From a bacterium (lineage in GTDB: Bacteria > Krumholzibacteriota > Krumholzibacteriia > LZORAL124-64-63): 27,934 nucleotides of DNA. The stretch lies in contig JADJCK010000018.1 in NCBI GenBank assembly GCA_016703265.1, forward strand, positions 1 to 27,934. The letters run 5' to 3'. The position numbers were made by a program, and so were the translations under genes. Under the pieces are notes generated by a model. That model saw nothing but the letters and a program-made list of their open reading frames with translations. It ran no database searches and was not told the DNA's origin. This document shows positions 7,645 through 15,195 of the stretch, in pieces. How positions within the stretch are numbered: the stretch's first letter is position 1; the number at the start of each line of letters is the position of its first letter.

Positions 7645-9885
7645 CTAGAGCGCCGAGTCGATCCCGAGGATCTCCCAGGTGCGCCGGGCCGCCTCTTCGC
7701 CGTAGGTGACCTGGTCGCCGATGCGCGCGCCCATGAACGCCTGCGCCAGCGGCGCCTGGTAGTTCAGGACGCGGTTCTCGACATCGGTATCCCAGGGCCC
7801 GAGGAAGGTGTAGATCTCGTCGGCGCCGCTGTCGATCTGCCGCGCGGTGACGCGCGTACCGACGTTGACGAAGCCGGTGTTCGACATCTCGTGGTTGATG
7901 ACGCGGGCCGCCGCCAGTTCGCTTTCGAGGCGGGCAGCGCGGCTGGCCAGCTGGTCGCGCTTCTCCAGCGCAGCGGTGTACTCCGAGTTCTCGCTGAGGT
8001 CGCCGTGCGAGGCCGCCTCGCCGATCTGGCGCGCCACCTCGGGGATCTCGACCTGGACGATGTGGTTGAACGCCGCCTCGGTCCTGCGCAGGCCGTCCTC
8101 GGTCGTGTAGATCGAGGCGCCGTCCTGCCATTCCTTCGTGGCTTCGATGAAGATGTCGGCGTAGCGCGAGCGCAGGTAGCCCAGCAGCTGGGTGCGCTGC
8201 GCCGGGCTGAGGCCGGCATTGTCCTCGATGACGCGCTTGAGGCGGATGGCCTCGATGCGGTCGGCCTGCTCGAGCAGCGCCAGAAGAGGCCGGTTGTTCT
8301 GCACCGCGAACGAGGCGCGGGCATTCTCCAGCATCTTGAGGTGCTTCTCTTCCATCGACATGCCGTACAGGCGCCCGCTGCCGTCCAGCAGCGAGAACAT
8401 GGCCGCGGCCACGCGCGCCACCGGCAGGCCGGACTGCGTGGCCAGGAAGACCGAGGCCTGGTTGCCCGAGTGCATCGAGCGCCACGCCCAGCACAGCAGT
8501 TCGGGGCTGGCGGTGGGCTTTTCCATGGCCTGTTTCAGGGCCGCGCCCAGCACCTCGAGCTGGCCGGCCTCGAGCAGCGCACGCGTGATGGAGTCGCACA
8601 GGCGGCGGCCGGTGCGCAGGAGCACGGCGGCCCAGACGGCGCCCCAGCTCTCGGGCATGGCTTCGCGCAGGTAGTTCAGGACCCGCATCAGCAGGCCTTC
8701 GGGCAGGTCCAGGCACAGGTGGCCCGGGTCGCCGATGCGCTCGAGGACCTGGCGCGCGGCGCGCGGGTTCGGCGTGGCCACCGGAACGCCGCGGGCGGCG
8801 ATCTCGGCATGCAGCGCCAGGCCGGCCAGGGCCAGGCCAGGGTTGTCGGCCAGCACGCCGACGGCCACCTTGGCGGCGCCGTTGCCCAGGTGCACGAGCA
8901 GCGCCTCGTCGACCTGTGCCGTCTCGCCGCTGCGTTCGCCGCGGTTCAGCTCGTCGAGCAGGCCCAGCACCTTCAGCAGCTTGTCCTGCGGCGTCTTCGC
9001 GAAGTCGAACTCGCGCCGCATGCGATCCTCGAAGCGATCGGCCTGGCGCAGCAGCTTGAAGCTGGGCTGCGAGCCGTCCGACATGCCGATCATGGGATCG
9101 CGCTTGAGGGCGGGCTTGGCGGTGTTCCACCAGTCCTTCCAGCCCTTCTCGTCGAGCAGCTGGACCAGGTGGCCCTTCAGGTCCTTGTACATGACGCGGC
9201 CCTCGCGGCTCGACCGCAGGGCCAGCTTCACGAAGGCGGCAGGGTCACTCGCGGCCAGCTCGCGCAGCTTGCCGGGCACGTAGAGCAGCATGGCGCCGAA
9301 ATCGTCGGCGGGGCGCGGCGAGAGCTTCAGCACGGTGTCGGGGCCGTACTCGGAACGGCGATCCTGGAAGATGAGCGTCAGGCGACCGGTGCGCGCGTCG
9401 ACCTTCTCCACCATGCCCGGCACGAGGAACGAACGGTCGAGCGCGAAGGCGCCCGGGTGCAGGCGCACGTACAGGTCGACGAGCACCAGCGCGGCGTCCA
9501 GCTTCGGCTCGCGCTCGAGCAGCAGGTCGAGCAGGTCGGGCAGCGATTCGAACGAGGCGAACTGCTCCTGGTACAGGCGACGCGCCAGCTTGGTCAGGCT
9601 CGCGGCGTTCGGCTGCTGCACGGCAGCCTCGCGCACGGCGGCGAGCGCCGCCTCGGGGCCCTTCTTCAGTTCGACCCATTCCACCAGGGTGATGAGCATG
9701 CGCTCGGCTCGGGCGGGTGCGTTCTGGCGGCCGACCTGCCCCGCGATGGGAGCAAGTTCGCGCCAGGTGTAGTCGCCGCTGGCAAGGGCGTCGGGCCAGA
9801 GGCCCTCGAGTTTGTCGAAATCGCGCGCGTTGGCGAGCTTGCCGAGCTTGATCAGGGAGGGTCCCGCGGTCTGGTCTTCGCTCAT
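7645..9885 (-). CDS. Large GreA-domain protein (transcript cleavage factor fused to a ~580-residue N-terminal region)
   Basis: A 746-residue protein; ordinary GreA has about 158. The last ~160 residues are a complete GreA/GreB. The coiled coil (GLRRTEAAFNHIVQVEIPEV) has its tip GDLSENSEYTAALEK near residue 628, keeping the acidic D and E that hold the catalytic magnesium in the RNA polymerase secondary channel. The FKBP-like C-terminal domain follows (VNVGTRVTARQIDSG; LAQAFMGARIGDQVTY). The N-terminal ~580 residues are mostly helical. They include a small beta segment (GMVEKVDARTGRLTLIFQDR) and a conserved-looking GWKDWWNTAKPALKRDP stretch. Long GreA fusions are known, for example in chlamydiae. 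Start ATG 9885 has GAGGGG upstream; the gene ends in a strong terminator. Confidence 0.87.
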   Translation of the reverse strand: MSEDQTAGPSLIKLGKLANARDFDKLEGLWPDALASGDYTWRELAPIAGQVGRQNAPARAERMLITLVEWVELKKGPEAALAAVREAAVQQPNAASLTKLARRLYQEQFASFESLPDLLDLLLEREPKLDAALVLVDLYVRLHPGAFALDRSFLVPGMVEKVDARTGRLTLIFQDRRSEYGPDTVLKLSPRPADDFGAMLLYVPGKLRELAASDPAAFVKLALRSSREGRVMYKDLKGHLVQLLDEKGWKDWWNTAKPALKRDPMIGMSDGSQPSFKLLRQADRFEDRMRREFDFAKTPQDKLLKVLGLLDELNRGERSGETAQVDEALLVHLGNGAAKVAVGVLADNPGLALAGLALHAEIAARGVPVATPNPRAARQVLERIGDPGHLCLDLPEGLLMRVLNYLREAMPESWGAVWAAVLLRTGRRLCDSITRALLEAGQLEVLGAALKQAMEKPTASPELLCWAWRSMHSGNQASVFLATQSGLPVARVAAAMFSLLDGSGRLYGMSMEEKHLKMLENARASFAVQNNRPLLALLEQADRIEAIRLKRVIEDNAGLSPAQRTQLLGYLRSRYADIFIEATKEWQDGASIYTTEDGLRRTEAAFNHIVQVEIPEVARQIGEAASHGDLSENSEYTAALEKRDQLASRAARLESELAAARVINHEMSNTGFVNVGTRVTARQIDSGADEIYTFLGPWDTDVENRVLNYQAPLAQAFMGARIGDQVTYGEEAARRTWEILGIDSAL

Positions 9886-9969
9886 CGTGCCCCTCTACTC
9901 ATTGCTGTGAAAAATCGCGAGCGTCCCACAATAAGCTATGGCGGGGCTTGGCGAAAGGTCGCCGTTCAT

Positions 9970-10062
9970 GGGGTGGAGGGTCGCACAAAGGGTCCGGGGG
10001 CTGTCCTCGCGCCTTGCGGCGCTGCGGATTGCCCCCGGACCATTTGTGCGACCCTCCACCCC
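9970..10062. repeat. Long hairpin with conserved core loop, copy A
   Basis: Inverted repeat with 32-base arms (9970-10001 and 10031-10062) that match at 31 of 32 positions around a 29-base centre. The centre itself folds into a small hairpin (GCGCC/GGCGC). On the minus strand the centre reads ATCCGCAGCGCCG, one extra C, then AAGGCGCGAGGAC. The same core appears in copy B at 20769-20850, although the arms there are unrelated. It lies between the GreA-fusion gene and the FlgD-domain gene, about 90 bases past the stop of the latter. There is no T tract, so it is not an ordinary intrinsic terminator. Confidence 0.88.
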
Positions 10063-10076
10063 GCAGTAGCGGCGAG

Positions 10077-10120
10077 CTTACGCAGCGACCGCCATCCCCG
10101 GAGGGGATGGCGGCGCTAAG
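10077..10120. other. Bulged stem-loop downstream of the FlgD-domain gene
   Basis: A perfect 11-bp stem with a GGA triloop (CCGCCATCCCC at 10089-10099, its complement at 10103-10113) is extended outward by GCG/CGC and CTTA/TAAG pairs, with small bulges on the left side. It begins 33 bases past the stop codon of the minus-strand FlgD-domain gene. It could end that transcript or protect its 3' end. No T run follows on either strand, so an intrinsic terminator is not established. Confidence 0.5.
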
Positions 10121-10152
10121 AGCATTGGGAATTGAGACTTACGGAGTCTTGG

Positions 10153-10803
10153 TTATTTCACCATCGTCATTTTTCCGGTTTTGACCATGGCGCCGGCGGC
10201 ATAGCGGGTGATGTACATGCCGGCGGCGGAGGGCTGGCCGTGGTCGTCGCGGCCGTCCCAGGTGACTTCGTGCCAGCCGGCGGTGCGGTTCACTTCGAAG
10301 GTGCGCACGCGGCGGCCGTCGACGGTGTAGATCTCCAGGCTCATGAGGTCGCCGGTGCCCAGGTCGTCGGGCACGCCGTAGACGATGCTGGTCTCGGGGT
10401 TGAACGGGTTCGGGTAGTTCGGCTCCAGCTCGGGGGCCGGCGGGATCGGGCCCTGGCCGCCGCCCTGGCTCTCGAAGTACACGGGGTCCGACCACTCGCT
10501 GAACTCGGAGGCATTGCCTTCGCTGTCGACGCCGCGCACGCAGATGCGCTGCACCACGTCAGGCTCGGCGTCGAGCGTCCAGAGGGTGTCCTCGACGGTG
10601 GCGGCGAACGCCTCGCCGTCGGCGCCGCGCAGCAGGAAGACCTCGTAGAAGGCCGCTGCCGGGCGCTGCACGCCGCCGTCGTCGACCGGGCTGGGTTCCC
10701 AGTGGAATTCCATGGAAACGATCTCGGCCGCGGCGGGGAAGGCCACCAGGGCGCCTGCGGCCACCAGGGCCAGGGTCAGGAGAGTATGCCGGTTCCTGCT
10801 CAC
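10153..10803 (-). CDS. Secreted protein with FlgD-like / T9SS-type C-terminal sorting domain
   Basis: A 216-residue exported protein. The start is taken at GTG 10803, with AGGAGG 7 bases upstream. This yields a clear signal peptide (VSRNRHTLLTLALVAAGALV then AFPAAAE); the open frame upstream to 10980 gives no signal peptide. The middle (about 40-130) looks like a fibronectin type III fold (AFYEVFLLRGADGE; VVQRICVRGVDSEGNASEFS). The C-terminal ~80 residues begin with NYPNPFNPETSIVYGVP and end GWHEVTWDGRDDHGQPSAAG and YITRYAAGAMVKTGKM, the FlgD-Ig/por-type sorting module frequent in FCB-group bacteria. The protein is probably surface-attached or secreted; no enzymatic domain is seen. Confidence 0.82.
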   Translation of the reverse strand: MSRNRHTLLTLALVAAGALVAFPAAAEIVSMEFHWEPSPVDDGGVQRPAAAFYEVFLLRGADGEAFAATVEDTLWTLDAEPDVVQRICVRGVDSEGNASEFSEWSDPVYFESQGGGQGPIPPAPELEPNYPNPFNPETSIVYGVPDDLGTGDLMSLEIYTVDGRRVRTFEVNRTAGWHEVTWDGRDDHGQPSAAGMYITRYAAGAMVKTGKMTMVK

Positions 10804-10989
10804 GAAAGTGCCTCCTGCCGACGTTGCATTTCCACGGATGCGGGCACGTTGCAGGCCGGAGGGTGCAATCGGGATGCCATGGGCGGATTTTACGGGGGCT
10901 CCGGCAGGGGCGTGGGAATCATCAATGATGACAAGGAGTTTCGCGGGCGCCCGGCGGCACGCCGGGAAATCGGCGGCCATCGGGAAGAA

Positions 10990-12014
10990 TCAGCCCTGCG
11001 GATCCGGGCATCCTGCAACGGGAGAGCCGCCGGGCTGCCCGGTGCCGGGGCCGCGGTCGTCATCCGCCCCTTCGTCGTCGTCATCGTCGGGCATGGCCGC
11101 CAGGCGGCGCCGGGTGCGGATCACGCGCGCGATGGCGCCCACGGCCAGCAGGAGCGCCAGCAGCACGAACAGCGCGGGCCAGCGCGTCAGCAGCACCAGC
11201 CAGCCGAAACGCATCTCCATGGCGCGGGCAAAGCGGTCCTCGAAGACCTCGAGCGGCGCGCCGGTCACCTCGGAAAGGCGTCGCGGAAGTCGCCGCTGAG
11301 GCGCCCGGCCGCCAGCAGGCGCCGCACGATGTCGGGGCCGAAATCGTCGAACAGGCGCCCCACCGCCAGCTCGCTGGTCAGGTAGGCGCGGGTCGCGCGG
11401 TGGGTGCCGCCGGGAAAGGCGCCCCGCAGGTCCGACAGGTCCGGCACGCGGCCTTCCATGGCCAGGGTGACGGTGTCGGTGAAGCGCCACTCGCCCGATA
11501 GGCGCATCGCCAGGCCTTCGTGGAGCCAGGCGGGCAGGTCGGTGTCGCCCCCCGCGCGCATGAGCAACGCGTGCACCATCTCGTGCAGGAAGACCTCGCG
11601 CACGCCGCGCCCCACCGCCGGCAGGCGCACGTGGTCCAGCGCCACCACGCGCCCGCCCGGCAACGCCACGCCCACGCCCCAGTCGGGCAGGCGCGTGCCG
11701 AACAGGCGGCCGAACGAGGCGGTGTCCAGCACGAGGCAGAAGACGGTGTCGGGCGCGGCACCACTGGCGGGATCGAACGGGTGCAGGCCGAGCTCGGCGG
11801 CCAGTCGCGGCGCCTCGGCGGTCCAGGCCGCAGCGCACTGCTCGGCCGCCTGCCGCGCCGCTTCGTCCTCCACCTGGAAGGCGACTACGGGCAGGTCGAG
11901 GCGGGCGGGCGCCGGCGCGGCGCCCATGGACACGGCGCCCACGGATACGGGGCGCATCAGGACGCAGGCTGCGGCCAGGGCGATGATGACGGGCAGATGG
12001 CGCAGGTGGCGCAA
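10990..12014 (-). CDS. Peptidase-MA-like membrane-anchored metalloprotease, frameshifted near the C-terminus
   Basis: The first frame (12014 to 11265) encodes 249 residues: a signal peptide (HLRHLPVIIALAAACVLM), then the zinc motif HEMVHALLM (H-E-x-x-H) near residue 140 and WLHEGLAMRLSGEW, the typical glutamate-containing helix of the peptidase MA/gluzincin group. The frame ends RDAFPR-stop. A shifted frame resumes at once with SEVTGAPLEVFEDRFARAME, a membrane helix (LLTRWPALFVLLALLLAVGA) and an acidic tail, ending at 10990. Adding one T in the TTTCC run near 11270 would join them as DAFSEVTGAPLEVFE. So this is one gene with a 1-base loss or a homopolymer error. The start is TTG with GGAG 5 bases upstream. 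The catalytic domain would face the periplasm, held by the C-terminal helix. Confidence 0.72.
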
Positions 12015-12075
12015 ACGGGCTCCAGGTTCGCATCAGGACGCGGCGCGCAGCACGGCGATGGTAAACGACCGGCTG

Positions 12076-12088
12076 CAGAATTATTCTG
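12076..12088. promoter_or_regulatory. Short palindrome midway between divergent genes (possible operator)
   Basis: CAGAAT-T-ATTCTG is a perfect 6+1+6 inverted repeat. It is centred in the 140-base space between the minus-strand peptidase start (12014) and the plus-strand Sir2 start (12155), about 68 and 73 bases from each. It is an AT-rich island in GC-rich DNA. Short palindromes arise by chance, so this is only a candidate. Confidence 0.25.
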
Positions 12089-12154
12089 ACGGCTCGCCGC
12101 GCCAACGGGCAAGATCGCATCGCGACGCTTCAGCGACAACGCGAAGGAACCATC

Positions 12155-12898
12155 GTGCAACCGGACCAGGGCACTGTCGAAGCGCTGGAGGCGATCCGCG
12201 CCGGGCTCACCGCCTCGACGCGCGTGACCGTGTTGACCGGCGCCGGCATCTCGGCCGGCAGCGGCATCCCCACGTTTCGCGGCGCGCAGGACGCGCTCTG
12301 GAGCCGCTACTGCCCGGAAGACCTGGCCACGCCGGCCGCCTTCAGGCGCGACCCGGAGCTGGTCTGGCGCTGGTACGACTGGCGGCGCGGGCTGATCGCC
12401 GCCGCCGAGCCCAACGCCGCGCACCGCGCCCTGGCCGCCCTGCAGGACCGCGTGCGCCTGAGCCTGGTCACGCAGAACGTCGACGGCCTGCACCAGCGGG
12501 CGGGCAGCCGCGACGTGATCGAGTTCCACGGTTCCATCTGGAAGCTGCGCTGCACCGGCTGCGGCGCCGGCGGCGAGGACCTGCGCTCACCGCTGCTGCC
12601 GCTGCCGCCGCTGTGCGGCGCCTGCGGCGCGCTGCTGCGGCCGGGTGTGGTCTGGTTCGGCGAGGGCATCGACCCGGAAGTGATGCGCCGGTCCGCTGCT
12701 GCGGCCGGCGCCTGTGACCTGATGGTGGTGGTGGGCACGGCCGGCGCGGTCTACCCCGCGGCCGGCCTCGTTTCAGCGGCGCGCCAGGGTGGCGCTCGCG
12801 TCCTGGAGTTCAACCTCGAGCCCGGCGGCGTCACCCACCTGGCGGACCTGTTCGTGCAGGGCGATGCGACCCAAACCCTGCCCCGCCTGGCTCCATAG
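12155..12898 (+). CDS. cobB: NAD-dependent protein deacylase, Sir2/CobB family
   Basis: A 247-residue sirtuin. The NAD-binding motif TGAGISAGSGIPTFRG is at residues 29-44. QNVDGLHQRAG and the catalytic His125 in EFHGS follow, then the zinc finger with two Cys pairs (CTGCG and CGACGAL), the GVVWFGE motif and VVVGTAGAVYPAAGL. Tyr74 and Arg77 (WYDWRR) match the Y-x-x-R pair that class III sirtuins such as SIRT5 and CobB use to bind succinyl and malonyl lysine, so desuccinylase activity is plausible. Start is GTG with AAGGA 7 bases upstream. Its last 126 bases overlap the convergent histidine kinase gene. Confidence 0.93.
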   Translation: MQPDQGTVEALEAIRAGLTASTRVTVLTGAGISAGSGIPTFRGAQDALWSRYCPEDLATPAAFRRDPELVWRWYDWRRGLIAAAEPNAAHRALAALQDRVRLSLVTQNVDGLHQRAGSRDVIEFHGSIWKLRCTGCGAGGEDLRSPLLPLPPLCGACGALLRPGVVWFGEGIDPEVMRRSAAAAGACDLMVVVGTAGAVYPAAGLVSAARQGGARVLEFNLEPGGVTHLADLFVQGDATQTLPRLAP

Positions 12899-14989
12899 GT
12901 TGGTCGCGTTGCGCGGCGCCTTCACGTCCGACGCCACGCACGGCAGCAGCAGGTAGAACGAGTTGCCGTCGCGGTCGGCGCTGTCCAGGAAGATGCGCCC
13001 GCCGTGGTGCTCGATGGCCGCCTGCGCGATGGGCAGGCTCAGGCCCGAGCCCTTGTGATGGTGCTCGATGCGGCCCACCAGCTCGAACTTGCCGAACAGC
13101 GCGCGGCGGCGATCCTCGGGAATCGGCGCGCCGGTGTTGAAGATCTCGACCAGCAGCCAGCGGATGGGCGTCGACTCGTAGTCGCGGAACGACTTCTGCG
13201 ACCACAACCGGCGCACCATCTCGGCGTCCGGCTCGACGTGCCCGCTGGCAAGGCCGGGAATCGACTCGGCACGGCGGATGATCAGGCTGCCGCCTTCGCG
13301 ATTGTGCACGACAGCGTTGGAGAGGATGCGCTCGAGCGCCAGCTTGAGCACGTTCAGGTCGCAGAGCACGGCCCATTCGTCATCACCGGCGAATTCGTTC
13401 ACCACGGTGATGTTCCGCAGCCGCGCGCGTTCGCGCACGCCGCACAGGCCCACTTCCAGCAGGCTGTCGATGGGCACCGGGCGCAGGTTCAGTTCGCGCT
13501 CGCTGCTCTGCACGGCCGTCATCTGGATGGCGTCGTTCATGAACCCCGACAGGCGGCGACCGCTGCTGGCGACGATGTCCACGATCTCGGGCAGGTGCAG
13601 CGCCTGCACCGCCTCGCGCTGCACCGGGTCGGCCTTCTGCAGGGCCGAGCGCATGAACTCCACGCCGCCCATCAGCGACGTGAGCGGCGTGCGGACCTCG
13701 TGCGAGATCAGCACCAGGAAGTCGTCCTTCGCCTTGTCGGCCAGCCGCAGGTGGTCCATGGCGGCTTCGAGCCGCTCGCCCTTGTCGTGCGCCTCGCGCC
13801 GCGCCTCGCCCAGGCCCTCGGCCATCACGTTGAAGCCGGCGATGAGGCGCCCCACTTCGTCGGCCCGGCCCGGCTCCAGGCGCCGGGCGAAGTCGCCGCG
13901 GGCCACGGCCTCGAGGTTCTGCGCCAGCACCGTCTGCCGGCGCTCCTGCTCCGTCAGCACCTGGAACACGCCGATCAGGGGCGCCACCAGCGCCACGCCG
14001 AGCACGACGAGCACCAGCAGCGCGAACTGGGTGCTGGCCGCACGCAGTCCCTCGTGCCGGGCGGCCACGACCACGGTGAAGGGCATGGTCGCATCGCGGG
14101 CGGCCGCAGCCACCGCCGGCGCCCGCACCAGGCCGCCGCCGCGGTCGATCATGGTGCCGGCCGAGCGGGCCAGGGCGCCGAGCCGCCAGCCGTCGACCGG
14201 CCGGTCCGAGCCCTTCAGCGTGAACGCGTACTCCGACAGCGGGCGGCCCACGCGCAGGTCGCGCGCGGCGGAGCCGAGCACGATGCCGTCATCGTCCAGG
14301 AGGCACCACCAGGAAGGCGGCGCGTCGCGGCGCACCAGCTCGTCCAGGTCCAGGAAGTAGACCGCCGCCGGCGTTGCCGACAGCGCAGGGTCCTGCCGCA
14401 CCACCACCGGCAACAGGGCGCGGGTGACGGGACTGCCGTGGTCGTGCCGCCGCTCCACGTGGACGGGCGGGTAGACCAGGACCGGGTGCCAGGGATTGTC
14501 GTCCAGCACGCGCTGGCGGCTGCGCCCGGCAGGCATGGCGAATTCCACCGCGGCCAGCGGCGCATAGCCGGCCAGCCACTGCGAGAGGTACTGCTCGTTG
14601 TCGCCGAGCCGCAGTGATTCGGCCAGCAACGGGCCGCCCTGCGCCGCACCGCCGACGCCCGGCCCCACCAGCGCCACGGCCCCCAGCAGGTCGAACTGCA
14701 GCAGTCCGGCGGCCCAGTCGGCGTCGCCGGTCGCGGCCGACTGCGCGGCCAGCTCGTTCTTGCGCGCATCCACGGCCAGCGCCACCCCCACGGCCCGCTG
14801 GCGGACCTGGTGCAGGGTGTCGGCGCTTTCGCGCTGCAGGCGGGCTGAGAATTCGTTCAGGGACTGCTGGGCGAACAGGAGCCAGCTGGTGGCCGCCAGG
14901 GCGGCAATGGCCAGGAAGGCTGCCGGCAGCACACGGGCGGCAATGCGCCACCGGGTCTGCTCGGTGAACGGGTTGGCTGCCGGACTCAA
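12773..14989 (-). CDS. Membrane sensor histidine kinase (HAMP, HisKA, HATPase)
   Basis: About 738 residues. A first membrane helix (VLPAAFLAIAALAATSWLLF) precedes a large periplasmic sensor region of about 320 residues. A second helix (FALLVLVVLGVALVAPLIGV) leads to a HAMP domain (ARGDFARRLEPGRADEVGRL). The H-box LISHEVRTPLTSLMGG carries His430; the ATPase has N-box LERILSNAVVHNREGG, G1 FNTGAPIPEDRRRALF and G2 HKGSGLSLPIAQAA. No response regulator gene is adjacent. The start is uncertain: TTG at 14989 (GGAG 8 bases upstream) places the first helix near residue 20; the frame is open to 15193. The last ~40 residues past the ATPase fold run antisense through the end of the Sir2 gene and may not be a natural domain. 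Confidence 0.85.
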   Translation of the reverse strand: MSPAANPFTEQTRWRIAARVLPAAFLAIAALAATSWLLFAQQSLNEFSARLQRESADTLHQVRQRAVGVALAVDARKNELAAQSAATGDADWAAGLLQFDLLGAVALVGPGVGGAAQGGPLLAESLRLGDNEQYLSQWLAGYAPLAAVEFAMPAGRSRQRVLDDNPWHPVLVYPPVHVERRHDHGSPVTRALLPVVVRQDPALSATPAAVYFLDLDELVRRDAPPSWWCLLDDDGIVLGSAARDLRVGRPLSEYAFTLKGSDRPVDGWRLGALARSAGTMIDRGGGLVRAPAVAAAARDATMPFTVVVAARHEGLRAASTQFALLVLVVLGVALVAPLIGVFQVLTEQERRQTVLAQNLEAVARGDFARRLEPGRADEVGRLIAGFNVMAEGLGEARREAHDKGERLEAAMDHLRLADKAKDDFLVLISHEVRTPLTSLMGGVEFMRSALQKADPVQREAVQALHLPEIVDIVASSGRRLSGFMNDAIQMTAVQSSERELNLRPVPIDSLLEVGLCGVRERARLRNITVVNEFAGDDEWAVLCDLNVLKLALERILSNAVVHNREGGSLIIRRAESIPGLASGHVEPDAEMVRRLWSQKSFRDYESTPIRWLLVEIFNTGAPIPEDRRRALFGKFELVGRIEHHHKGSGLSLPIAQAAIEHHGGRIFLDSADRDGNSFYLLLPCVASDVKAPRNATNLWSQAGQGLGRIALHEQVRQVGDAAGLEVELQDASATLARR

Positions 14990-15195
14990 GAGGAAAGCTC
15001 CGTTCCCGGCGGGGGCCCGGCACGGGGGGCGATTACGTGCCTGGGCGACCAGCCTTGCCAAGGGGTTATCGTCGCCCTTCGGGAAAGATTGACCGCGTAT
15101 TTGCAGGGGGTTAATGATGGGGTCAGGGGTCGGCGCCAGGCCGGCCGGGCCGCAGAAGCGACCCAGAGGCGGCCACGACCGGGAGCCGGACATCC

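Noticed and set aside
9970..10062. Integron attC site
   Set aside because: attC sites conserve the outer RYYYAAC/GTTRRRY ends and vary in the middle. Here the middle is conserved and the arms vary, and no integrase or cassette array is present.
7489..10119. An 876-codon plus-strand open frame
   Set aside because: Antisense shadow of the GreA-fusion gene. It also runs through the terminator and hairpin copy A, which a real gene would not be expected to do.
10949..10965. Hairpin CCCGGCG-TGC-CGCCGGG after the metalloprotease gene as a terminator
   Set aside because: Only a 7-bp stem in very GC-rich DNA and no T run. Such stems are common by chance at this composition.
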